A stretch of 64,000 bases of DNA from Dipteronia dyeriana (taxonomy: Eukaryota; Streptophyta; Magnoliopsida; Sapindales; Sapindaceae). The translations under genes were made by a program, and so were the position numbers. The notes below the pieces were generated by a model, which ran no database searches, was not told the origin of the DNA, and saw only the letters and a program-made list of their open reading frames with translations. The stretch lies in the NCBI GenBank assembly GCA_032871835.1, contig CM065295.1, forward strand, positions 88,405,819 through 88,469,818. Direction: 5' to 3'. Below are positions 51,757-62,180 of this stretch, in pieces (the first letter of the stretch is position 1; each line of letters opens with the position of its first letter).

Positions 51757-52257
51757 CTAATTGAAGTTGCCTTGAAATTTTTTGTCAAATCTATGATAGC
51801 AATTTACTGCAATATGGCCAGTTTTTCCACATACTTGACACACAAGCCTGTTATTGTTGTTCCATCTTCCCTTTCCACGATTTCTTCCTCTACTACCAAA
51901 TCTACCACTTCCATTGTAACCACATCCTCTGTAATTCCTTCTCTCATTCTGACTTTGACCAGCAACAAAATTAACACTAGCACCTATTACATCAACCTGA
52001 GTTGTTGAATTCAGTTGAGCTATTCTTTGTTCATGGTTCAAGAGTAGGTATTATGCTTCTTGGGAAGACATGAAACTCCTTTGTGAAGTAATCATTGTGA
52101 CCACTGAGTCATATTCATGTCCAACTCCACTCAAAACACTCAATATCAGATCATTATCACTTACAATTTGACCTGCAGCTTTCAAGCTATCTCCAATTGT
52201 TTTGATTTTGAGTACAAAATCAGTGATGGAGCTGCTTCCTTTCTTTGTGTTTTTCAA
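51757..52257 (-). pseudogene. Copia gag, N-terminal part deleted
   Basis: Two frames (52257-52051 and 52041-51757) are separated by a stop. The first opens directly at the primer-binding site with a segment that normally lies mid-gag (SSSITDFVLKIKTIGDSL, then LSGVGHEYDS), so about the first third of Gag is missing. The second has an RGRNRGKGRW basic stretch and a zinc knuckle CQVCGKTGHIAVNC (CX2CX4HX4C). Confidence 0.8.
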
Positions 52258-52267
52258 GCTGATACCA
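52256..52267 (-). promoter_or_regulatory. Primer-binding site of the copia element
   Basis: The - strand TGGTATCAGCTT follows the LTR directly. It matches the initiator-Met-tRNA type TGGTATCAGAGC of copia elements in its first nine bases. Confidence 0.8.
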
Positions 52268-52835
52268 TATAATGAACACTAAGTGTTTGATAAAATGCCT
52301 CTTAGACCTTAGAAACAAAATGAAGAAAATACTGACTGAGAAACTTAAAGAACAAAAATAGAGAAAGGAGAATATTATTGCATCATTTGTGAACCGATAT
52401 CTTTCAGATATTTTCAGCACACAAAATTCTAAGGTCAAGCCTCTATTTATACACACCTGAGAACACTAAATCTGATTTTGATAAAAGTTTGGAAAAGATT
52501 GGATTCTATAAATTCTAACAGAATTTCCCACCAATAATTATCCTTCAAATGATTCTCTGATGTAGATGCTCTGTTCTTGGTATGAGTCCTAGATCAGTCA
52601 CCGTCTGATCTCTGTGATGAGGAAGAATTATGTGGGATCTGGTTGAGTTGGATATACTAGCATTGTAGTGAATTTGTTTGTTCTAGAAGGTAAGGCATTG
52701 GCACCACTGATATCATTTGCACTTGCAGCTCCTTTGTTTGCACAACCAGATGAGACACTGGTATCACTTGCACATGCAGCTCCTTTATTTGCACAACACT
52801 CTCTTTCTTGTGTGATTTTAAAACTATTACTTACA
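52268..52835 (-). repeat. 5' LTR of the copia element (minus orientation)
   Basis: On the - strand it runs from TGTAAGTAATAG to GTGTTCATTATA. A TATA box (TATAAATAG) lies at about 52452-52444 and would be its promoter. Confidence 0.85.
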
Positions 52836-52840
52836 ATATT

Positions 52841-54857
52841 ATTCCCCTCTTTTCCCCATCTTTTCTAGCAACACATACGGGTTCTTTTAAAAAAATATTT
52901 AAAATGAGAAAAGTATAAAATGGATATTTATTGCGAAGTATTGAAAGTAACTTGATCTATCTAATGCTATAGACGTGGCAATATGAAAGCTATAAACAAG
53001 TTGAATCAAAGATTTAGAGTTATTCCAAAGGAATGGCGTTTTTATTAATTTTATCAAAAAGTAACAATGACTATTCGGATCCTGCTTAAATAAATAAATA
53101 AAATCGATTCCATTAGGACTTGGGATTTGACTAGAATTCGAAAAGCTCCGAAAAAGGAAATTTTAAATTATTACTCAATTCTAAAATAGCATTCATAATC
53201 AAACACAAATAAACAAATCTTGAAAGTAAAAATTTCTACTATAAGTTACTAGGATCTAAAAATACTAGTCTAAAAAGGAAAATTTGACTAAGGAAAACCA
53301 AAACGGTCGAATTTTGAAAAACTGTGATGTGTAACGGTTAAAAGGTTTGTATTCAATAGGGTTTGTCGATATGTACAGTTCTAATAATATGTTTCTAATT
53401 ATATATTATGGATTCAAATCAGACACGGTTTTCTCCACAAAAGCTCTCAAACCGTCAAAATATCCTACATCTGTATTTGCTCACATATTATCCTTGAGAG
53501 TGTGTTTTGTGCGTGGGCTGGTATTGGGTCAAGGATTTTTGTTGGGTGTTAAATTGAAATTTCCCCATTTTAAAACGACTCATTTGCTAAACAGCTCAAT
53601 TAATGGTATAAGGAATTTCTGCTGATTTTTGGACAAGTCAGAGATGATGTTTGCTTATTTTCGAAAGGACTAGCTAGTATCCTTTTGACATATTAAATCT
53701 TACCGGCAAAGGTTTCTGAATTTAACTGCAGTGATGGTAAGTATTGTACTATTGTTCACTACTTCACAGTGATTCCATTAGTACATGTTTCATTTTTTTT
53801 CTAGAGTGATTTACCAACACAATTTTTGTAAAAGTCTTTAGTGAATCTTCACCGCTAAATCAAGATGAAGTTATTAGTTTTATCCAACCATATACAGATT
53901 TATCTTAAAAATTAATCTACTTCTATGAATAAATTTATCCAACACAAAATCTTTCTTTCACCGCACATAATTTAAAAGCTTTTGAAACACGGTCATGGAA
54001 TCTAGGAGATAAGTGATCCACTCAAGTCAAACGGTCCTCCAACAAACTCTAAGAAGATAAAAAAGTAGATCGGACCAAATAAATAATGAAGGCCTTATAA
54101 TTTGACGACCACAACAGGTAGGACCAGTTGAAATTTTGTGGTCGCATACATAGATGTCCCACATTCACCATCCCCCCTAATTATATTTTTTGCTCAGTTA
54201 ATTCCCACTATTAGATTTGGGATACATTAATTGAGTTTACATAAAATAATCTCAACTCTATCTAATATCCCACCTAATTAAGATTTATACTCTGTAAAAT
54301 CTCATTATTAGATTTGGGTTGCATAAGATTATTTGGAGCACATTAATTAAGTTTACATACAATATCGCGACTGTGTAATCTATTTGCAGTTGATTCCAAG
54401 CTTAGATTGAGATGTTTATGGGTTAAAATAGTCGACACAACTTTTTATTTTAGTCGGGATTGGCAAGACTTAATAAATTATTTTTTGTTAAAAACTCTGT
54501 TAAAGTCCATAACTCATTATTGAGATATTACTTTTTGTATGAGTTCGAAAAATTAATGGCACATTTTAAGAGGGTTTTTGTGAAAATATCATCATATTAA
54601 TAAATCAAGTTTAAAAGGTACCATTTAAAGTGTGGAAACGAAAATACTCATGTCATCGTTGTTGTTGTGAAGAAAGAGAGAAAAAATAAAGAGACAAAAA
54701 GTGAAATCGAACTTGTACTTGCATTCGAGGTTTTGTATTTATTGAAAGTTGTTGAAGAATATGAAATCGAGCTTTTATTTACATTCGAGTTTTTATTTTT
54801 CGAGCGATATGATGATTCATATAATTTAATTAATATAATTTTGGGCAACAAAATTGT
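52841..54857. other. Gene-free stretch
   Basis: No gene recognised. The 92-residue frame at 53347-53625 has no domain. A diverged ~100-bp direct duplication (landmarks TTAGATTTGGG and ACATTAATT(G/A)AGTTTACATA) lies at about 54205-54370. Confidence 0.45.
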
Positions 54858-56235
54858 TCCATTTTAGAATATTAAAGAATTAGAGAATTAATATTGTCTT
54901 AGAAAGGAGTGAAAAGCTTCTACCAATTCTATAATATATAACATATCATCACTCTTCATCTAGATCTAGACTTCTAGCAGATAAGATTTGATAATGTACA
55001 CATAGTGAATAATATTAATTCTAGGGATATAATCATTTTTCCTCTGTAGTTTACCATATTAGATATTTTACCCCATCTAGTTTCAGTAATGGTTATTATC
55101 CCTCCTGAAAAGTAAAATATTAGACACTTTACCTCCTCTAGTTTCAGTAATGGTCATTCTCCCCCCTGAAAATTAAAACATTAGACATTTTACCCCTTGA
55201 CCGTTAGGAATTCCGTTAGTCAAGTACTTTGACCGTAAAAAAATCAATTAAATGAACTTATTACCCCTTGAACACAAGAGTTATGCCCCCTAATAATATC
55301 ACTAATTGTTTTTAAAGAAAAAAAATCATAAATAAAACTAATAAAAGTATTTTAAAAAATAGAATTGAAAATTAAAAATTAAAAAGTTAGCAACAAAAAA
55401 ATAAGTATTTCAAAAAATAAAAAACAATTCAATATTTCAAAATAAATTTTAATATTGTTTTAGTTTTTTTAAAATTATATTATTTTATTATTTTATTATT
55501 CTTTATATTAATGTTTTTTAAAAGAAATTTTATATTTACATTTCATTCTTTATATTAATGTTTTTTAAATTTTTATTTATTTTTACATTTAATTCTTTAT
55601 ATTAATTTTTGTTTAAATATTTTTTTAAATTTTTTATTTTCAATTCAACTTTTTTAAATACTTTTATTAGTTTTTTTTTCTTTAAAAACAATTAATGGTT
55701 TCATTAGGGGACATAACTCATGTGTTCAAGAGTAATACGGTCATTTAATTAATTTTTGACGGTCAAAGTACCTAACTAACGGAATTCCTAACGGTCAATG
55801 AGCAAAATGCATAATATTTTAGTTTTTATGGGGGTAACCATTATTGAAACTAGAGGGATAAAGTGTATAATATTTTACTTTTCAAAGGAAAGAATGATCA
55901 TTATTGAAATTAGAGGGGATAAAGTGTTTATTATAGCAAACTATAGGGAGGGAATGATTATATCCCTTAATTCTTAGACAAAATCATACCAATGGAGAAT
56001 GTGAGTTCTGTACCTACAATAGAATGAGCGTAAACAGTTTGTCCAAACAACTATTTCGCTATTTCATAAGAAACCCATTTTAGAATATTAAAGAGTTGGA
56101 GAATTAACGTCTTAGAAAGGAGTGAAAAGTTTCTACCAATTATAACTTATATAACGTAAGCATCACTCTTCTAGTTCTAGCAGATAAGATTTGATAACGT
56201 ACACAAAAGTGAATAATATTAGTGCACATAAAGCA
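54858..56235. repeat. ~150-bp direct duplication flanking the fold-back element
   Basis: Copies at about 54858-55014 and 56086-56222 share CATTTTAGAATATTAAAGA, AGAAAGGAGTGAAAAG, TTCTACCAATT, AGCAGATAAGATTTGATAA and GTGAATAATATTA, with scattered differences. The Mutator-like element sits at the end of the first copy. Confidence 0.75.
55024..55966. mobile_element. Fold-back Mutator-like element, 943 bp
   Basis: The left end GGGATATAATCATT and right end AATGATTATATCCC are exact inverted copies of each other. Inverted similarity continues for about 310 bp (blocks CCGTTAGGAATTCCGTTAG, GTACTTTGACCGT, AGTTATG(C/T)CCCCTAAT) and on into the AT-rich centre, so nearly the whole element is one palindrome. 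The flanks are TTAATTCTA (55015-55023) and TTAATTCTT (55967-55975), a 9-bp target duplication with one mismatch. No transposase is encoded. Confidence 0.8.
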
Positions 56236-56332
56236 GTTTAGGAAATTGAATTCTTTATAAGGTCAGTCAGATCAGAGCAACACCATTAGAACAATTTAAA
56301 CCGAGTAATATTCGATCCATTCTTTGAATAGT

Positions 56333-56338
56333 TTTATT
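56333..56338 (-). terminator. Polyadenylation signal of the lumen-protein gene
   Basis: The complement of TTTATT gives AATAAA about 110 nt past the stop codon. The 210 bp between the upstream duplication and the stop hold no other feature. Confidence 0.45.
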
Positions 56339-56446
56339 GCGTAGGAGGTTCTAAAGCAAACAGCTGGTCAAATTTCTCATGCATATACACTACATATATT
56401 GGATATATGTAGTCTGGTGTACAAATAAGCAAACTCTTGCAAATAA

Positions 56447-58483
56447 TTATTTTGCATCACAAAGACCAGTGCCTTCGTCACAGAAACCATCCCGACTAAG
56501 CAGTTTCTGAGGTGGAGCACTTAACAGAGGAGAAGAAGGGGTACCGTAAGCGTTTCGTCGGCTATTTCCACAACCTAAGCTTGTTCTTGTGCTCACCCCA
56601 GTCATAGGATTTGTTCCACTTGCATATTTGCAAAGAGCCTACATTAACAAATTGAACCCAAAAATTAATTGAAAATACAAATTTATGATCAGATGTCATT
56701 GGAACATGATTTATATTCTAATGATCATAATTTTTTTATGTCACCTGCTTCTGGGGAAGATCGATGACAGCATCACTAAAATCAGCACCTTCAATAAGTG
56801 CACCCCCAAGATCACTGCGAGTCAGAACTGTTCTAACGAGCACAGCATTCGTCAGATTTGCTTCGTTAAGAACCTACAACGTTAACATATATTGTTGGAA
56901 TTCTTTACAGGTAAGTTGATATTGGGAGATAGAATTATTTGAAACTAAGCTTTAACACTATAGCCGTACGTACGTACCATGCGGTCCATCAATGTGTCGC
57001 TCAAATCTGCACCTGCTCAATCAACAATGAATAACTTACCTCTTTTTGAAAGAAAACGAAATATAAAATTAGATTCAAGAAATAGGCGAAAATAAGATTG
57101 AAAGTGGAGCAAGAAACCAATTGAGTTTGAATAAGTAGTGGTAACCTGAAATAGATCGACAGTTGATAAGGAAACACATACAAATTTGGAACCTATGTAT
57201 AAATGTTTTTGTTTTTGAAAGTACATATTTACAATGCTAGGATTCTTAAAAAAAAAAAATTATCCAAATTCAGTACTAAAAGACGTAACACATTTTAGAC
57301 CTATATTCTATATTTGTTACTTGCATGAGATGAGATTATTTAATCTCATATGAGTAACTTATCCCACAAATGTTGGAGTGAGACTAATTAGACCCACTAC
57401 ATACAAATGTCATACTAATTAGTGTAACCACTTTATACTTTTATTTTTTCTGTTTTCAATTTATTTTATTTTTACGTGATTAAAATGTAAATATATTTTA
57501 ATAATTAATAAAAAATATATATATTTTTTAAATAATAATGTTCAAGTTTAACAAATAAAAATAAATATTATTTTGTTTAAAATTGGTTTTAAATATTTTA
57601 ATTGGTTTAAATATTTTAATTTTTTCAAAATTTAATTTAAATAATTATTTTATTCGATCCAATTCTATGTAACCATTTTATTCGGGTTAGGTTGGGTTAT
57701 TTAGTCCCTGTTTTTTTTTTAAAAAAATCTTCTTATATTTTTAAATATTAAATAATAATTAAAAATGTTATTTTCTTTAATATAATTTTTATTTATTGTT
57801 TAAAAATATTTAAAATTTTATTTATTTAAAAATAGTTTAATTTAATTTTACATTAATCAGTTTCACATTATATTAAATATATGATAAAATTATTTTTTAT
57901 CCAATCTCATATCACATCAAACAAGAGATATGTGTATATTAAATCAATCTCATACAACACCAAAGATATCACAACACTAATTTTAGTCAAGTATTTTCCA
58001 ATCCAATCTCATGAAAATAATTATATCATATCTTGTGTATCAAACGAGTCCCGTGAGATTATGTCAACATGCCATATCATTCGGAATGAATTTGGAAAGA
58101 AAAAATAGGATGTTTAGCATCACTTAAATATTAATTAGAAACGAAATTATTTACTAATATATATGCATATTTTTATAAAAGAGAGAAAAAAAAACACTTT
58201 ACATAAGTAAAATAAATCCTTTTGATACTAAACAATAGTGTTTTTAAAATAAAAAAAAAATTGATATTAAAAAAAAAAAAAAAGTGGTCAAGTGAATGCT
58301 CGATGTAGAATTGTAGACTTGCACGATTACAAACAACCCAGTAATTCGAGAAAAAATTAACTCACAAAAATCGATTGATAAGTTTGACTGAATTGGGTGT
58401 TATTAATGGGTTGAGTTATTAAAATCTAAAAAATTATTGAATTCATCTATTAAAAATTCAAAACACATTAAAACCCTTAATTT

Positions 58484-58533
<50 letters not shown>

Positions 58534-61500
58534 AAAACAAAACTCACCAAATCTTAACAAAACAATTCTACACACGAAGAGTTCAGACAACTTGAAGCAG
58601 CAAATAAACAAGAATTTGATTCTCCTTTTGTGATTTCAAGTTCAAACCCTAACATTGTTATGCTCTGTGTCTATGATTCTGTCCTTTTTGTAATTGTTTT
58701 TACTTTTGGTTCTTGTTTCAGTTTTTTTAGCTCCTGTTTCATGCATGTAATTACCGTTAAGGTGATTCATTGTTGGTGATATTAACTTGTTCATTTGATT
58801 GAGATTTGAGAATGACATAAAATATGGCTTTGAGAATTGTATATTTTGTAATTTAAAAGGATTAGATAATTGATAAGTGATAACCTTACAAATCCTTTGT
58901 TTTATGATCTCTTGCTTTCACATCTTCTATTAATTCTTAGATTCTAACGGCCTGGTGATTGAATTTGCATATTGGAAAATAGGTCGGGGTTGGAGCCTTC
59001 TTCAAGAATGGTTTTGAAAGCTAATTGGGGTTCTCCTACTGTGACTTTCAAAATACAGCCATCCAAAGATGTCAAAATTACCAATAACATTAATTTTGAG
59101 CTTCAGGTTCTTAATAAATTTTTAAGTATAGTTTTAGGTAAAATAAAAAGTTTTGAGACGGAAAAATAATAGTTAAGAGAAAAACAACTCTCAACACTCA
59201 GGATTAACTGTTGATATGTTGAGGTGATTCATTGTTGGAGATATTAACCTGTTTATTTGACTGAGGATGACATAAATTATGGCTTCGAGAATTGTTTAAT
59301 TTGCAATTTAAAAGGTTTTGACAATTGATAAGTGATAAACTTTACAATTTGTTTTACGATCTCCTGCTTTCACATCTTATTAATTCTTACATTCTAATGG
59401 CCTAGGGATTGAATTTGTGAATTGCGGTGTGGGAAATAAGTCGGGGTTGGAGCTGTCTTCAAGAATGGTTTTGAAAACTAATTGGGGTTCTCCTACTGTG
59501 ACTTTCAAAATACATTCATCCAAAGATGTCAAATGTGTTTGTTCTAATGTTTTAGTGAAGTATAAGAAGCGCAAGATATCAACGGTGCATGATTTCCCAG
59601 ATGGGTGTGGTCATTATGAAAACATTGTTGCTGACAAACTAAACAATGCTGTTCAGGGAGAGATGCCAGGGCAGATGCATGATTCAGGCTATGAGAAGCC
59701 GTCAACTGCAGCATCAATGAAACAAATAGGAGCATATAGGCCAAAGGCTTTGGATACTGAAAGCTTGTTCAGCTATTCTAAAATTGTGAATTATAAAGCC
59801 AGTGCATTGACTAAGAAAGCTGTAGCCGATATCTCGGTTAGAGTTTATCCACCATGCACAAAAATTTCGGCTATTAGATGCTTTCCTAAGGGTTGTAGAA
59901 GAAAGGTTACACAAGCTCAAAAAGATATTGCATGGGAAGCACTAGTTTGTATTGTCAATGGATTGGAATACAATGTATCCTGTGCGGAAGACATGTCTTC
60001 CGAAGAGACTATTAAGACCAATTCACTCAAAAAGAAAGCTGTAGAAGGGATTTTGCCTAGACTTTATCCACCTCGTAGAAGAATTTCAGCTACTAGATGC
60101 TTTCCCGAGGGTTGTGGAAGAAACCCTCCACGATCTAGTAACGAATATATTATATATGCACAGGAAGCCATTTCTAGAAAAACATAATGGCTTCAAAAGC
60201 CTTTGTGGCTTCAAATTACCGTGATCAGGTGATAGTGCTGGAATCGATGACTGCACCAAACTGTGCATGGAGGCAAACGAAAGGGAAACCAAAAACGTAA
60301 CTGGAAGTCCGTATTGGTTGGCACTACCAGAGTATGAGGTGATGGTGCTGGGACTATTGGCTGTCTAGAAGTTTTAAGGAATCCTTTTATTTGCCTCTCT
60401 TCGGCTAAAGTTTTATCTATCGAGAATACATTCTCAGGAAACTCAGGTTGTGGGCATGGGGGATGGGTGAAAATGTGAACTGAATGCAGTATACCTCTTC
60501 TATGAACTTATTAAACAATTTTCTTAGGTGGAATTCGCAGATCCAGAATCAAGAATCTATGCCAACACCAAGTTTCCTTTGGATCCCAATTCCAATATGA
60601 GGAGGAATGTGATGGAATCAAAAGACTTTCCTTCAAAATTTCCAAGGAGGCAAGGAAGAGGGAAGCCAAAATTAACCTTTACCGATAGTTCCTATTGGTT
60701 TGGCACCACCAAAGTCATGGGAGGGATAGTGCTAGGAGCGAAATGTCCACGGAAGCAAGGAAAACTGAAACCGGAAGTGAACATAACTAGAAGTCCCTGT
60801 TGTTTTGGCACTACCAGATTATGGGGTGATATGCTGGGACATTATGGCGGCACTAAGATTTCCATGGAGGCTAGGGAAAGGGAAACCAAAGTTAAATGTA
60901 ACCAGAGATACGACCCAAGGCTCAGGACATTAGCATTTATAAGAAGAGCCGAACAGAATTGATCTACTCTGATAACTATTTATTTGTAGCGTCAAGTTTC
61001 TCACGAGCAATACAATGTCAGGTTCAACAAACTTACCTGAGAAATTGGCCTTGTATGCAACTGCTTTCTCAAGGTATGCACCATTGAATGTTGAACCACT
61101 GAAATCAGATTCTCTCATATCGGCAGATGTGAAATTTGCTCTTCTGTATCAGCCATTTAGATGGGTTAAATACACAGTATATATACATTGAAATACTTGT
61201 ATCATTTAGTAAGAATGTTTAGTATAATTTGAAGAAGCTCACAGCCTCACATCATAATTGAAGTCGAATGTTTTGTTAGATTACTTAAGAGGAATGAATA
61301 TGACACTGACTTCAGGTGTGGCTACATAATATTCAAAGAAACAGAGAAAATTTATACATTACATTAAATTTTAATAAGAGATCAGAAATATCAAACATCT
61401 GTAGAATGATTATATGTCTGTTGTTGTTTTTGTTTCAAGAGGTTTGAAACAAATTAATAAGATTCGGTTAGTCTAATTATTCTATTATCTTTGTTTTTTT

Positions 61501-62055
61501 GGCAACTAATTCTAGACTAAATTATTGTAAGCTGAAGAGTTACCTGAAATTTTCATTCACATGTACTGCTTTCCTACAAATCAAGAAACAAAGATGATCA
61601 AATACTGTTTCACAATGAAAACTATGTATGGACTTTGTAAGAGAGAAATTTACTTTAGATCTGCAGAACCGAATTGTGCAGCTGATCCTATTCCAAACTC
61701 TCCGCGAGTGTCTGCTTCATACTTATTGAGTTCAGCAAAAGCAGACATGTTGGAGCCACAAGCAACGACCGCGGCAGCCAATGCAGTCGAAACAATGGCA
61801 CGCCAGTTCTTTGAATTTGCCTTGTTGATTGCATATTGTTTATCGGAACAATCTTCCTTTTCGAGTAAAATTCAGTCAGTAATGACATCTATGCTTGTAA
61901 AATTGTGATGATAAAAAAAAATGCAACTCACCCAGATATTGGCCTTGTTTTTCAGAGTTGAAATGACAAACTAACCGAAATGGCTTGGATGGAGCCATTG
62001 GAGATGAAGTAGAAATATTTTTAATGGATAGTGGGGAGATTGAAGTGAGTGCCAT
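56447..62055 (-). CDS. TL17-like: Thylakoid lumenal pentapeptide-repeat protein (TL17 / lumenal 17.4 kDa family)
   Basis: A nuclear-encoded chloroplast protein of unknown biochemical role. Seven exons: 62055-61932, 61852-61654, 61573-61544, 61143-61037, 57012-56978, 56873-56745, 56638-56447 (693 nt, 230 aa); every junction is GT-AG and phases agree. Start MALTSISP opens a Ser/Thr-rich chloroplast transit segment. A hydrophobic thylakoid-transfer segment (ALAAAVVACGSNM, about 65-77) ends at SAFA/E, a lumenal processing site, so the mature protein would begin near residue 82. Pentapeptide-type A(D/N)LxX turns run from FGSADL to EGADFSDAV (for example RRANFTSADMRESDF, YKANFSGADLSDTL, NEANLTNAVL). 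The C-terminus keeps the family signatures CGNSRRNAYG, LLSAPPQKLL and DGFCDEGTGLCD, followed by AK and a stop. Intron 4 is about 4 kb because of foreign sequence; coding parts show no damage. Confidence 0.9.
58487..58532. repeat. Compound microsatellite (AT)n(GT)n
   Basis: About 29 bp of AT followed by 17 bp of GT. Confidence 0.95.
58761..59532 (+). repeat. ~310-bp direct duplication inside the SUVH-like fragment
   Basis: Copy 1 at about 58761-59083 and copy 2 at about 59222-59532 share GTGATTCATTGTTGG, AATTGATAAGTGATAA, TCGGGGTTGGAGC, TCAAGAATGGTTTTGAAA and TTGGGGTTCTCCTACTGTG. In each copy a short frame reads SRMVLK(A/T)NWGSPTVTFKI. Only copy 2 leads into the long frame. Confidence 0.85.
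60215..60930 (+). repeat. ~105-115-bp degenerate coding-type tandem repeats
   Basis: The CC(A)xGGAGGCAAGG core lies near 60265 (GCATGGAGGCAAAC), 60642, 60747 and 60862, the last three at spacings of 105 and 115 bp. Each is followed by AAACC-type and AGTCC(C/G)TATTGG-type blocks, then TTGGCACTACCAGA. A fifth start (GTGATGGTGCTGGGA, 60335) is broken off. Confidence 0.7.
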
Positions 62056-62180
62056 TACTAGCTCTTCTTCTTGTGCTAAGGTTTGCAAAAGAAGATTAGC
62101 AACAGTTGCAATGCGATTTGTGTGTCTTCCTTTATATCCACTTAATTATACTGTTGGAAGAGGATTGGTTGGTCGGATGC
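62056..62180 (-). promoter_or_regulatory. Proximal promoter and leader of the lumen-protein gene
   Basis: On the - strand a TATA-like GGATATAAAGG (62139-62129) lies about 75-85 bp before the ATG, and a CCAAT box (ACCAACCAATCC, about 62173-62162) lies about 25 bp further upstream. The leader between is A/C-rich with no upstream ATG in good context except one in frame at 62088 (an 11-residue extension without a stop). The start at 62055 is preferred because MALTS begins the transit-type composition. Confidence 0.5.

Larger units (their letters stand above)
47708..52835 (-). mobile_element. Ty1/copia retrotransposon, Ale-like, 5.1 kb
   Basis: The two LTRs (47708-48279, 52268-52835) are nearly the same length and differ at roughly 30 positions by eye. 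Both flanks carry ATATT (47703-47707, 52836-52840), a perfect 5-bp target duplication. On the - strand the order is LTR, primer-binding site TGGTATCAGC, partial gag, protease, integrase, RT, RNase H, LTR, which is copia order. Stops and frameshifts break every domain, and the start of gag is missing, so it is defective. The LTR 3' end is TATA, not the usual CA, if the target duplication is correctly read. Confidence 0.9.
58545..60962 (+). pseudogene. SUVH5/6-like gene fragment (N-terminal region only), antisense inside an intron
   Basis: Not a complete gene. The 256-residue frame at 59417-60187 has three copies of a basic motif of the form RR(K)ISAxRxFPxGCGR (about 59572, 59860 and 60080), reminiscent of the repeated RKVSAVRDFPPGCG motif before the SRA-SET part of SUVH5/6 histone H3K9 methyltransferases. 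Downstream, APNCAWRQTKGKPK (about 60250-60295), FPRRQGRGKPK and CPRKQGKLKPE (60640-60775) recall the CPWRQGK motif of the same proteins. The SRA, pre-SET and SET domains are absent. Stops interrupt it near 60187 and 60290. The upstream AT-poor segment with a leader-like text (58545-58760) may come from the parental gene's 5' end. The family call rests on remembered motifs. Confidence 0.55.
57013..61036 (-). other. Intron 4 of the lumen-protein gene, enlarged by insertions
   Basis: Donor CAG/GTAAGT (61037/61036) and acceptor GAGCAG/GTGCAG (57013/57012). The 57.25-58.5 kb part is AT-rich with GAGATGAGATTATTTAATCTC and CCAATCTCAT-type words that may be an old MITE. An (AT)n(GT)n tract lies at 58487-58532, and SUVH-like material follows at 58.55-60.96 kb. 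Confidence 0.8.

Noticed and set aside
53347..53625. 92-residue open frame between the copia and Mutator-like elements
   Set aside because: No domain, no homologue recognised, no promoter or splice context, and AT-rich surroundings.
57290..58140. A MITE with GAGATGAGATTATTTAATCTC and CCAATCTCAT words
   Set aside because: I could not find matching terminal inverted repeats or a target duplication, so it is only mentioned in the intron entry.
59417..60187. The 256-residue frame as an intact SUVH methyltransferase gene
   Set aside because: SRA, pre-SET and SET domains are absent and stops follow. It lies antisense within an intron, so it is annotated as a fragment.
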